DNA of 56,535 nt from an uncultured Clostridia bacterium. Lineage in GTDB: Bacteria; Bacillota; Clostridia; UBA1381. The stretch spans positions 1-56,535 of the forward strand of contig CAKSRS010000006.1 in the NCBI GenBank assembly GCA_934487205.1, given 5' to 3'. Both the position numbers and the translations under genes were made by a program. Positions 42,438 to 49,646 of this stretch are shown here, one piece after another. The stretch's first letter is position 1, and every line of letters starts with the position of its first letter. Under the pieces are notes generated by a model. It was not told the DNA's origin, searched no databases, and worked only from the letters and a program-made list of their open reading frames with translations.

Positions 42438-43557
42438 TATTTTTATCAGCACCGAAATGTCCCTGAAGCATATCATCACGTCCGCCGCCGCGTCCCGACA
42501 GCGCATTATTCATATCCGCCGACAGCGCACGCAGCGGAATTTTTTCGCTCGCGATAATATAATTATACCCGTCTTTGTCGTTTCCCGACAGCGCCGCGGC
42601 AAATCCCGTGCATTTTTTCTTACATATATTTACAATATTTCTTAATGCATTCATATCGGCGTCATCTTCAAAAATGCAGATATTTCCGTCAGCTTCGGAA
42701 ATGCTTTCCGCTCGCTGTTCCGCAGCCGCACGCGACAGCGCGCCGATTTTCTGTTTCAATTGTGATATTTCCGTCAGTTTTTGCTCCGCCGCCGCGGCAA
42801 TTTCATCTTGTTTCGCCGAAAAAAGAGCCGATATTTTTCTTACCTCTGTCTGCTTTTTACAATAATCGAAATATGCGTCCATGCCGCATATCATGCGCAT
42901 GCGCACACCTCCGCGGTGCCGCATCACATCGGTAATCTTAATCATTCCTATTTCGCCCGTGTTCCGGACATGCGGCGCGCAGCATGCGCAAATGTCTGTC
43001 CCGTCAATAGTAACTATGCGCACATTTTCTGTCAAATCAAGCTTTGCGCGGTATTCGAGCGTCTTTAATTTTTCCTTTGACGGATATTCCGCCGTTATTT
43101 TGCGGTTATCCTGCACAACCCTGTTGGCGGCGGACTCCAAAAGATTTACTTCCTCCTCTGTCAGCTCGCCGTCATAGTCCATCGTAACCTCTTTATCGCT
43201 CAAATGAAATCCGACATTGTTAAGCCCGAACATACTGTGCGCAAGTCCCGATATGATATGCTCCGCCGAATGGTGCTGCATTTTGCGGAAACGCGCGTCC
43301 CAATCTATTTTGCCCGTCACGTCGGTTCCCTTTGGAATAGGCTCCTTCATACAATGCACTATTGTTCCGTTTTCTTCCTCAGCGCACAAAACACGTCGTC
43401 CGGAAAGCGTCCCCGCGTCACAATCCTGTCCGCCCGCTGTCGGAAAAAATGCCGTTTTATCAAGTATTACGCAAAATTTGCCGCCGCGCTTAAAACAATC
43501 TTCAACTTTTGCGGAAAATTCCGTCATGTATGCGTCTTTATCGTATAATTTTTCCAA
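42406..43557 (-). CDS. Alanyl-tRNA editing protein (AlaX type, DHHA1-containing)
   Basis: 383 residues from a TTG start at 43557, which sits eight bases after AAGGAG; no ATG fits. The N-terminal part resembles the AlaRS editing domain (FFPTAGGQDCDAGTL, KMQHHSAEHIISGLAH with HxxxH, and ICACCAPHVRNTGEIG as the Cys/His zinc ligands). The C-terminal part has a coiled coil and a DHHA1-like domain (LSGRGGGRDDMLQGHF). Such stand-alone proteins hydrolyse Ser- or Gly-tRNA(Ala). This is a long form (AlaXp-II/L-like). It is convergent with the RluA gene. Confidence 0.88.
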   Translation of the reverse strand: MEKLYDKDAYMTEFSAKVEDCFKRGGKFCVILDKTAFFPTAGGQDCDAGTLSGRRVLCAEEENGTIVHCMKEPIPKGTDVTGKIDWDARFRKMQHHSAEHIISGLAHSMFGLNNVGFHLSDKEVTMDYDGELTEEEVNLLESAANRVVQDNRKITAEYPSKEKLKTLEYRAKLDLTENVRIVTIDGTDICACCAPHVRNTGEIGMIKITDVMRHRGGVRMRMICGMDAYFDYCKKQTEVRKISALFSAKQDEIAAAAEQKLTEISQLKQKIGALSRAAAEQRAESISEADGNICIFEDDADMNALRNIVNICKKKCTGFAAALSGNDKDGYNYIIASEKIPLRALSADMNNALSGRGGGRDDMLQGHFGADKNTIKKYLAELK

Positions 43558-43576
43558 AATAAAATCTCCTTTTCCC

Positions 43577-43605
43577 TTGCAAAAATAAACGTCAAGGTGT
43601 ATAAT
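43577..43605 (+). promoter_or_regulatory. Sigma-A promoter for the thioesterase gene
   Basis: TTGCAA (43577-43582), 17-bp spacer, TATAAT (43600-43605), 38 bp before the chosen ATG. Confidence 0.75.
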
Positions 43606-43643
43606 AATATGGTATTCTATCAAAAAGAAGGGTCGTGAATTTT

Positions 43644-44057
43644 ATGACTGAATACACTCACAGAGTGCAGTATTATGAAACCGATAAAATGGGATTTGTC
43701 CACCATTCCAACTATATCCGCTGGTTTGAGGAAGCGCGCCTCGATTACATGGACAAAATCGGTCTGCCGTACAAAAACATGGAGGATATGGGATTTTTAT
43801 GTCCCGTACTTGCCGCCGAATGTAAATACAAAAAATCCGTACGTTTCGGCGATACCGTCAAAATCACCACGCGTCTTACCGAGTACGGAAATGTGCGCCA
43901 CAAATTCAGCTACATTGTTACCGATGCTGAAACAGGCGAGGAACGCGCTGTCGGCGAGACAGAGCATTGCCTGCTTGATGAAAAAGGACATGCTACGTCC
44001 TTAAAGCGCAAACACCCCGATTTATTCGATAAATTCGTCGCACTGGTTGATGAATAA
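43644..44057 (+). CDS. Acyl-CoA thioesterase (YbgC/FadM, hotdog fold)
   Basis: 137 residues. The start YTHRVQYYETDKMGFVHHSNYIRWFEEARLDYM carries the 4HBT-type catalytic Asp in YxxTDxMGxVxHxxY. The rest forms the single hotdog domain, ending in DEKGHATSLKRKHPDLF. Members hydrolyse short-chain acyl-CoA or hydroxybenzoyl-CoA thioesters; the substrate here is unknown. An in-frame GTG lies three codons upstream, but it would be only two bases from AGAAGGG, so ATG 43644 is chosen. Confidence 0.88.
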   Translation: MTEYTHRVQYYETDKMGFVHHSNYIRWFEEARLDYMDKIGLPYKNMEDMGFLCPVLAAECKYKKSVRFGDTVKITTRLTEYGNVRHKFSYIVTDAETGEERAVGETEHCLLDEKGHATSLKRKHPDLFDKFVALVDE

Positions 44058-44091
44058 ATCTCCGGCGTGACACGTCCGATGCGGATTAAAT

Positions 44092-44114
44092 ACGGCAATG
44101 ATTGACATTGCCGT
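44092..44114. repeat. Palindromic repeat, copy 1
   Basis: A 9-bp perfect dyad (ACGGCAATG/CATTGCCGT, five-base centre) identical over 23 bp to the copy at 44361-44383. On the plus strand it could terminate the thioesterase gene, though no T-run follows. Confidence 0.8.
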
Positions 44115-44360
44115 CAGACTGTCGAAAAAGTCGGTCAAACACAAGCAAACCATATTCTTATCAAATTAATTCTAAACAAAACACTTAATCAAAAAAAAGA
44201 TCAAATTAATTCTAAGATTTTTCATAGTATGGAAGTAATTGCTTGTTTCCGTCCGGCGTGCACTCTAACGTACCATCGTACGCCGACGAGTACACGCCGA
44301 ACAGATTTACCTTCCTTTTTCAAAGTCTGTCAGCGTGTCAATAGGTTTATCGACACGCTG

Positions 44361-44383
44361 ACGGCAATGATTGACATTGCCGT
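44361..44383. repeat. Palindromic repeat, copy 2
   Basis: Identical to 44092-44114. It lies four bases beyond the stop of the PHP gene and on the plus strand is followed by ATTTTTA, so it can form a terminator hairpin. Confidence 0.8.
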
Positions 44384-44387
44384 ATTT

Positions 44388-45068
44388 TTATATCAAAACA
44401 TCATATATTTCACGTTTATGCCGATTTTTCATTACGGCTTTCATTATTTCGCCCGAGTTTTTCGCCCTAAAATCAATCACAAGCGCCGCCACACGGTCAA
44501 GATATCCGACATGATTATCGGAACCGCAGATTTTTGCCAGCGAATAATTATCCGCATATTGATTCGCCATACTGTTTTCAAAATCAGTTCGGCATGCATT
44601 TATTGTTTCAACCGCATCTACCTTTCGCGGCAAAAGCCGTATCATATCAATATAATCCGCCTCGCGGAACGGGTGCGCATGCACTATGTATCCTCCCGAC
44701 CGGTGCACCAAGTCACTGTAATCGCCGAGCGAAAGAAGGTCGCAGTTTTCATTTTTCAGCAGCCATTCTTCCCCCAGTCCGTAGGTCAGAAAATCCGTTC
44801 CGTGATATGAAATTTCCCAACCGAACAGCACATCGACGCCAACCCCATCGCCGCGCATTTTCGCCGCTCTGTAGCCTTGCATGAACAGCTCAATCCGTTT
44901 CTTCCACGGAAGATTTCTCGGAACGGTTGAATTTCCGTTAAAAAAATGGTCGGTAATAACCACTCCGTCATATCCCAGTTTTTTGTAACAGTCAATTAAA
45001 TCCTCCGCCTTTATGCGCGAGCATCGGCTTGTCTGTGATGTGTGACAGTGCATTTCATATTTATACAT
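44388..45068 (-). CDS. PHP domain-containing protein
   Basis: 226 residues with the metal-binding motifs of the polymerase and histidinol phosphatase superfamily: EMHCHTSQTSRCS (HxH), the VVITDHFF motif, FGWEISYHG, IVHAHPF and GSDNHVG. These are typical of stand-alone PHP phosphoesterases; the substrate is unknown. ATG at 45068 has GGAGG; the open frame continues upstream to 45170, but that stretch contains the divergent promoter region. It is a single gene. Confidence 0.85.
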   Translation of the reverse strand: MYKYEMHCHTSQTSRCSRIKAEDLIDCYKKLGYDGVVITDHFFNGNSTVPRNLPWKKRIELFMQGYRAAKMRGDGVGVDVLFGWEISYHGTDFLTYGLGEEWLLKNENCDLLSLGDYSDLVHRSGGYIVHAHPFREADYIDMIRLLPRKVDAVETINACRTDFENSMANQYADNYSLAKICGSDNHVGYLDRVAALVIDFRAKNSGEIMKAVMKNRHKREIYDVLI

Positions 45069-45163
45069 AGTTTTTTTCCTCCGCAAAATTCCGTCTTCCC
45101 GTATATTATACAACAATTTTTTACAATTATCAATCCATATTCCGTATTTTTTTCTTTTTCGCA

Positions 45164-45211
45164 TTGACAAATCAAAAATGTTGTCATATAATATAGTTAG
45201 TTTAATCTAAC
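45164..45211 (+). promoter_or_regulatory. Promoter and likely operator of the ABC exporter
   Basis: TTGACA (45164-45169), 17-bp spacer, TATAAT (45187-45192), then the dyad GTTAG-TTTAAT-CTAAC (45196-45211) over the expected transcription start. A repressor bound there would block initiation. No regulator gene is adjacent. Confidence 0.7.
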
Positions 45212-45243
45212 TTACCGTAAGATATAAGAAGGCGGCGATAAAT

Positions 45244-45945
45244 GTGTCTTTTCTTGAAATAAGCGAACTTACCAAAGGTTTTGGCAGCGGCACGGCAAGA
45301 GTCAACGTTTTAAACGGCGTAAATATGTCGGTCGAGCGCGGCGAGCTTTGCACCGTTTTGGGACAATCCGGCAGCGGAAAATCCACGCTTTTAAACGTTA
45401 TCGGCGGTCTCGATACGGCAGACGGCGGGAAAATTGTTATAGACGGCAGAAATATTGTCGGACTTTCCGCCGCGGAGCTTTCGGAATATCGGCGGGATTT
45501 TCTGGGGTTTGTATTCCAGTTTTATAACCTCGTGCCCAATCTGACCGTACTCGAAAACATTCAGGTCGGCGAATATCTGTCGGAAAATCCCCTTGATATA
45601 AATGAAGTCATGGATATTCTCGGACTTACCGAGCTGAAAAACCGTTTTCCGCAGGAACTTTCCGGCGGACAGCAGCAGCGCTGTTCCATCGGGCGCGCTC
45701 TTGTTAAAAATCCGCACATTTTATTGTGCGATGAGCCGACGGGCGCGCTTGATTACAAAACTTCAAAAGATATTCTTTCGCTTATCGAACGCGTAAACAA
45801 GGCTTACAGCACATCAATCCTAATAGTTACGCACAACACCGCCATAAGCGAAATGACCGACAAAACCATAAATCTCAAAGACGGCGTCGTCAGCAGTGTA
45901 ACGCTGAACACCGAAAAGAAAAGTGCTGTCGAGGTGGAGTGGTAA
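45244..45945 (+). CDS. ABC transporter ATP-binding protein (LolD/MacB type)
   Basis: 233 residues. Walker A GQSGSGKSTLLN, Q-loop FVFQFYNLVPNLTVLEN, signature ELSGGQQQRCSIGRA, Walker B ILLCDEPTGALD, H-loop IVTHN. The FYNL...LTVLEN stretch is typical of ATPases that pair with FtsX-type permeases. The start is GTG at 45244; an overlapping ATG at 45242 is out of frame and closes quickly. The permease gene begins one base after its stop. Confidence 0.92.
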   Translation: MSFLEISELTKGFGSGTARVNVLNGVNMSVERGELCTVLGQSGSGKSTLLNVIGGLDTADGGKIVIDGRNIVGLSAAELSEYRRDFLGFVFQFYNLVPNLTVLENIQVGEYLSENPLDINEVMDILGLTELKNRFPQELSGGQQQRCSIGRALVKNPHILLCDEPTGALDYKTSKDILSLIERVNKAYSTSILIVTHNTAISEMTDKTINLKDGVVSSVTLNTEKKSAVEVEW

Positions 45946-45946
45946 A

Positions 45947-48373
45947 ATGGTTATTAACAAACGTATTCCGCGCGACTTCCGCGATAATCTGCTGCGAAAC
46001 GTCGCAATGATTTTAATAATCGCACTGTCTATGGCGCTCGTTGTATCTTTGTGCTCGTCAAGTGACTGCATCGTAAAAACCATATCCGACGAATGGGCGG
46101 AATGTAACGTCGAAGATGGCTGTTTTGAAACACTCGTCCCCCTTTCCAAGCGCAATTTTGACGATTTATCGGATATTGATGTCTCTATCGAAAAAATGTT
46201 CTATACCGATGTATCGGCAAACGGCACATCGACGCTCAGAATTTTTACAAACAGGAACAGCATCGACCTTCTTTACCCCGAAAGCGGGCATATCCCCGTA
46301 AAAAATGATGAGCTTTTTCTTGAAAAAAGATATGCAAAATTGCACAGTCTTTCGGTCGGCGATGAAATTAACGTAAAAGATACGTCCTTTACCATATGCG
46401 GCATTGGCTGTTTTCCCGATTACAGCTATGTAAAACAAAACAGCAGCGATGTTTCGGCAAGCGACGAATTTTCGGTAGCGGCAGTGACCGGCGTCGCATG
46501 GAATTATCTGCAACAAGGCGGCAAAGTTATATACAACTATGCCTTTCGCCTGGAAAAAAACACAGACATGTACGATTTGAAGGACAAGCTGCAGCATCTT
46601 GATTTTGACCCTTCCGCCGTACGCGATACATACATAATAAATCAGCTTAACAGCGCAGATGAGCTTAAACGGGACTACGCGGCAATTTCGCGCTTTGTGT
46701 CGTCGCCCGCTCTTGACAATTTTATCGAGCAGGCATCCGAAGTAAAACTCGTAAACATATCGTCCTTCAGCGAACGGCAGTACAACATACGCATCAACGA
46801 CGCTATAACCGATTCGACTCTCGGCAAGCAATCGGCGCTTGTGGTCGGCATTTTTCTGGTAATACTCCTCGCGTACATGCTTGCCACTTTCGCAAGCGGC
46901 ACAATTGAAAAAGAACGTCCGATAATCGGCACACTTTACGCACTCGGCTGCACGCGCGGCGAAATTCTGCGTCATTACATGCTTTCGCCGATAATCATCG
47001 CCGGTCTCGGCGCCGTGCTGGGGATGGTTTCCGGATTTATGCTGACGGATACCATGTCGGCAGCGTCCGCGGGATTATATTCATTCCCCGCGATACGGCA
47101 TATTTTTCCATCATACCTGATTTTCTACGCGCTGGGACTTCCGCTTATATTTTCGGTATTTATCAACTACTTTGTGCTGCGCAAAAAGCTTGACGCCCCG
47201 CCGCTTAAAATGATGCGGAAAACGCCGCAAAATGTCTCTGGGTTTAACATTAATCTCGACAAATTCGGTTTCCGCACAAAATACAGACTAAGACAGTTCT
47301 TCCGTGGCTTATCGGGCAGTATTACACTATTTTTCGGAATTATGATTTCGCTGCTTTTGATAATGTTTTCGATTGCGTGCTATGGCAGTATAAGCCACTA
47401 CATTAACAGTATTACCGATGATATTCACTATAATTATATGTATATTCTGCGAAATCCTGTAAGCGATTTGCCGAAAAATTCCGTCATAGGCTACACGCGT
47501 GGATTTTACTCATATTTCGCCATGACCCATGACGAAATGGAAGTAACGCTCGTCGGAATTGATTATGATAACCCGTATTTTGACTTTGCGCCGTATCTTA
47601 CAGACCGCTCAGACAAGGTTTATATGTCCGACTCGGCAAGAATAAAATTCGGCTACAAAATCGGCGATAATGTGATTTTCCGCGACAATGCGGAGGATAA
47701 AAGCTACTCCTTCACCATCGCCGGCGAAGTTAAATACGGAAACGGTTTATACTTTTTCATGAACATAGACGCAATGCGCAAAGCTTTCGGGCAGGAATAT
47801 TTCGACCCCGAGGACCTTGAAAAAGGCGAAAGACGCCCCAAATCGAAAAATTTCTATTACAACACTGTCTTTTCCGACAACAAAATCAACTTCAAGCATA
47901 ACATGGCGCTTTCGGAAATTTCCAAAGCCGATATTAAAAGCGGCGCCGAAAAATTTATGGTTCTCATGAGCGATATGATTGTTATGATGATTTTGGTGTC
48001 CATGCTGATTTTCGTATCGGTTATGTACCTTCTGATGAAACACGAAATTGACAGGAGCAGCTTTTCCGTATCGCTTTTAAAGGCTCTTGGATATGACGAA
48101 AAAACCGTAAATTCCTTCTACCTCGGCAGTACGTTTTATATAACGCTCGCCGCCGTTTTAATAGGTATTCCAGTTTGTAAGTTAATCGTTGATGCGGCAT
48201 ATCCGTTCTGCGTTTCCAATGTAAACGCCGGTTTTAAAGCCGTTATGAAACCGTCATACTACGGCATAATTGTATTGATAATTATGATAACATACTTTAT
48301 AACGCGGTACCTGCTCGCGTGCTATCTGCGCAAAATCAACATGACTGAAATTCTTAAAAACCGCGAATCATAA
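45947..48373 (+). CDS. ABC transporter permease with two FtsX domains
   Basis: 808 residues. One membrane helix near residues 17-37 is followed by a large extracytoplasmic region to about 280, and then a first FtsX block (LVVGIFLVILLAYMLATFASGTIEKERPIIGTLYALGCTRGEILRHY). A second helix near 455-480 leads to another extracytoplasmic domain and the C-terminal FtsX block (ILVSMLIFVSVMYLLMKHEIDRSSFSVSLLKALGYDEKTV). Such permeases act mechanically or export peptides/lipids with a LolD-type ATPase. ATG at 45947 directly follows the ATPase stop; an earlier GTG would overlap it. Confidence 0.9.
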   Translation: MVINKRIPRDFRDNLLRNVAMILIIALSMALVVSLCSSSDCIVKTISDEWAECNVEDGCFETLVPLSKRNFDDLSDIDVSIEKMFYTDVSANGTSTLRIFTNRNSIDLLYPESGHIPVKNDELFLEKRYAKLHSLSVGDEINVKDTSFTICGIGCFPDYSYVKQNSSDVSASDEFSVAAVTGVAWNYLQQGGKVIYNYAFRLEKNTDMYDLKDKLQHLDFDPSAVRDTYIINQLNSADELKRDYAAISRFVSSPALDNFIEQASEVKLVNISSFSERQYNIRINDAITDSTLGKQSALVVGIFLVILLAYMLATFASGTIEKERPIIGTLYALGCTRGEILRHYMLSPIIIAGLGAVLGMVSGFMLTDTMSAASAGLYSFPAIRHIFPSYLIFYALGLPLIFSVFINYFVLRKKLDAPPLKMMRKTPQNVSGFNINLDKFGFRTKYRLRQFFRGLSGSITLFFGIMISLLLIMFSIACYGSISHYINSITDDIHYNYMYILRNPVSDLPKNSVIGYTRGFYSYFAMTHDEMEVTLVGIDYDNPYFDFAPYLTDRSDKVYMSDSARIKFGYKIGDNVIFRDNAEDKSYSFTIAGEVKYGNGLYFFMNIDAMRKAFGQEYFDPEDLEKGERRPKSKNFYYNTVFSDNKINFKHNMALSEISKADIKSGAEKFMVLMSDMIVMMILVSMLIFVSVMYLLMKHEIDRSSFSVSLLKALGYDEKTVNSFYLGSTFYITLAAVLIGIPVCKLIVDAAYPFCVSNVNAGFKAVMKPSYYGIIVLIIMITYFITRYLLACYLRKINMTEILKNRES

Positions 48374-48483
48374 CCACCCATCCAACGGGTGGTTTGCTCT
48401 ATGGCTATAAGCCCATGTTACCGGCCAGCGGCTCAAGCCGCCGGCTCAGATTACTGACAAACCCGTCATTCCCATGTGGGTTT
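48372..48483 (+). other. Hairpin-rich intergenic block after the ABC permease gene
   Basis: Four consecutive stems: AACCACCC/GGGTGGTT (48372-48379, 48387-48394, immediately after the stop, likely the operon terminator), GGCT/AGCC (48403-48413), GCC-GCGGCT/AGCCGC-GGC (48424-48445), and AAACCC...GGGTTT (48459-48483) followed by TTGTTT. No reading frame is convincing. It could be stacked terminators, a small structured RNA or a mobile-element remnant. Confidence 0.55.
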
Positions 48484-48530
48484 TTGTTTCGCACACTTTG
48501 CGTCCTCAACCGTCTAAAGACATTAAAGCA

Positions 48531-48570
48531 AAAAATCGCATGCGGCTATGCAAGCCGTCATGCAATTTTT
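48531..48570 (-). terminator. Terminator after the cupin gene
   Basis: AAAAAT-GCATG-GGC arm (48531-48546) and its imperfect complement (48554-48570) with a short loop. On the minus strand it is followed by T-rich sequence and lies three bases past the cupin stop. Confidence 0.8.
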
Positions 48571-48572
48571 CG

Positions 48573-48902
48573 CTAAAATACAACTATAAGCAGCATTTTG
48601 AATGGTTCCTGTCCGCACACCGCATGTGGGTGACCGGCGGGCATAACTATCGAATCGCCCTCATGCAGTTCATAGTTTTTATCGTCAATAGTAATTCTTC
48701 CGACACCATCAAGACATGTCACAAACGCGTCGCCGCCCGATTTATGCGAACTTATTTCTTCGCCTTTGTCAAACGAAAAGAGCGTTATGCTGACGGCACC
48801 GTTCTGCGCCAGCGTTTTGCTGACAACCTGTCCCTGTTGATATGCTACCTGTTCCTTCAGTTTCAGCACTTCCGCCTTTTTAATATTTTTCATAATTTCC
48901 AT
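48573..48902 (-). CDS. Cupin domain protein
   Basis: 109 residues from ATG 48902 (GGAGAG five bases upstream; an ATG three codons later is possible). A single beta-barrel cupin: motif 1 ISSHKSGGDAFVTCLDGVGRITI and motif 2 YELHEGDSIVMPAGHPHAVCG. Metal ligands would be His and Asp/Glu in these motifs; motif 1 has H-x5-D-A in place of the usual HxH. The function is unknown; small cupins often bind small ligands or metals. The gene has its own promoter with a perfect dyad over the -10. Confidence 0.78.
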   Translation of the reverse strand: MEIMKNIKKAEVLKLKEQVAYQQGQVVSKTLAQNGAVSITLFSFDKGEEISSHKSGGDAFVTCLDGVGRITIDDKNYELHEGDSIVMPAGHPHAVCGQEPFKMLLIVVF

Positions 48903-48958
48903 TCTAACTCTCCATTCCGCCGCTGTACGGTACAAATCTAATTTAAAAAGGTGCATGA

Positions 48959-48998
48959 CGGTGTATTATTATACACCGAACCACGAAAAGAGGTACAA
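48959..48998 (-). promoter_or_regulatory. Cupin promoter with a 20-bp palindrome over the -10
   Basis: Minus-strand TTGTAC (48998-48993), 19-bp spacer and TATAAT (48973-48968). The -10 lies inside the perfect dyad CGGTGTAT-TATT-ATACACCG (48959-48978). Outside it, GGTGCAT (48950-48956)/ATGCACC (48999-49005) form a second, wider dyad. This could be an operator, or a hairpin ending the upstream nitroreductase transcript. Confidence 0.5.
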
Positions 48999-49025
48999 TG
49001 CACCATATATTTTCACATTAATTCC

Positions 49026-49538
49026 TTAAACTCTGTAAACATATTTTTCCTTGCGCGGCTTTTCCGGTGATTTTTCGCCGTAACCCAAAATGCAATGACC
49101 TATGCCCTCATAATCTCCGTGTATTCCCCATTTTTCAAGAAGCGCCTTTCCTTCCTCAGACTCAAACTCCTCCTTCGCGCGGTGAATCCAGCAAGATTGA
49201 ATATCAAGCGCCTCTGCCGCGTTCATAAGATTACCCATAACGAGTGAGCCGTCATATACATAGGTCGGTATTGTTTTATCGGCAAGCACGATTATAACAG
49301 TTTTTGCGCCGTAAAACGGGTCAATATCCGCGCCCATTACTTCTGCATTCATCTTTGAAAGCTTCGCTAATGTATCATCATCAGTGACAACAACCATAAT
49401 CGGCGATTGTGCTCCGCGCCCCGTAGGCGCGTTCATTCCCGCCGCCAAAATCTTGTCAAGGTCTGTTTTGTCAACTTTTCTCCCGTCAAACCGTTTGCAC
49501 GAACGGCGCGTTTTTAAAACTTCCAATGCATCTTTCAT
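49026..49538 (-). CDS. Nitroreductase family protein
   Basis: 170 residues, FMN-dependent NAD(P)H oxidoreductase fold. The N-terminal LKTRRSCKRFDGRKVDKTDLDKILAAGMNAPTGRGAQS is the usual FMN/phosphate-binding start, with SLVMGNLMNAAEALDIQSCWIHR and ILGYGEKSPEKPRKEKYVYRV at the C-terminus. The substrate is unknown; many members reduce quinones or nitro compounds. ATG at 49538 has GGGAGAG; an upstream open stretch to 49556 is not needed. It is a single gene with its own promoter. Confidence 0.9.
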   Translation of the reverse strand: MKDALEVLKTRRSCKRFDGRKVDKTDLDKILAAGMNAPTGRGAQSPIMVVVTDDDTLAKLSKMNAEVMGADIDPFYGAKTVIIVLADKTIPTYVYDGSLVMGNLMNAAEALDIQSCWIHRAKEEFESEEGKALLEKWGIHGDYEGIGHCILGYGEKSPEKPRKEKYVYRV

Positions 49539-49573
49539 GATAATCTCTCCCATCACTCATTTATTTTACCTAA

Positions 49574-49602
49574 ATTATACTCTTTTATACAAGCAATGTC
49601 AA
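49574..49602 (-). promoter_or_regulatory. Sigma-A promoter for nitroreductase
   Basis: Perfect TTGACA (49602-49597), 17-bp spacer, perfect TATAAT (49579-49574). Confidence 0.85.
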
Positions 49603-49609
49603 TATAAAA

Positions 49610-49640
49610 CGGGGAAGGACTTTAAAAGATCCTATCCCCG
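49610..49640 (-). terminator. Terminator after fhs
   Basis: CGGGGA-GGA arm and TCC-TCCCCG arm with an A/T loop, followed on the minus strand by TTTTATATT; it directly follows the fhs stop. Confidence 0.8.
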
Positions 49641-49646
49641 CATGAT

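Larger units (their letters stand above)
44058..44387. other. Non-coding 330-bp interval made of palindromes and short direct repeats
   Basis: No gene is seen. The palindrome ACGGCAATG-ATTGA-CATTGCCGT occurs at both ends (44092-44114 and 44361-44383). Between them are two exact copies of TCAAATTAATTCTAA (44161-44175 and 44201-44215). There is also a nested dyad CGGCGTG/CACGCCG (44254-44260, 44293-44299) around CGTAC/GTACG (44269-44273, 44278-44282), and GTCAGCGTGTC/GACACGCTGAC (44329-44339, 44352-44362). It may be a MITE-like or decayed element, or stacked terminators. Confidence 0.65.

Noticed and set aside
48395..48570. tRNA or known small RNA in the hairpin block
   Set aside because: No cloverleaf or T-loop consensus (GGTTCRANYCC) is present; the stems do not match any RNA family I can recognise.
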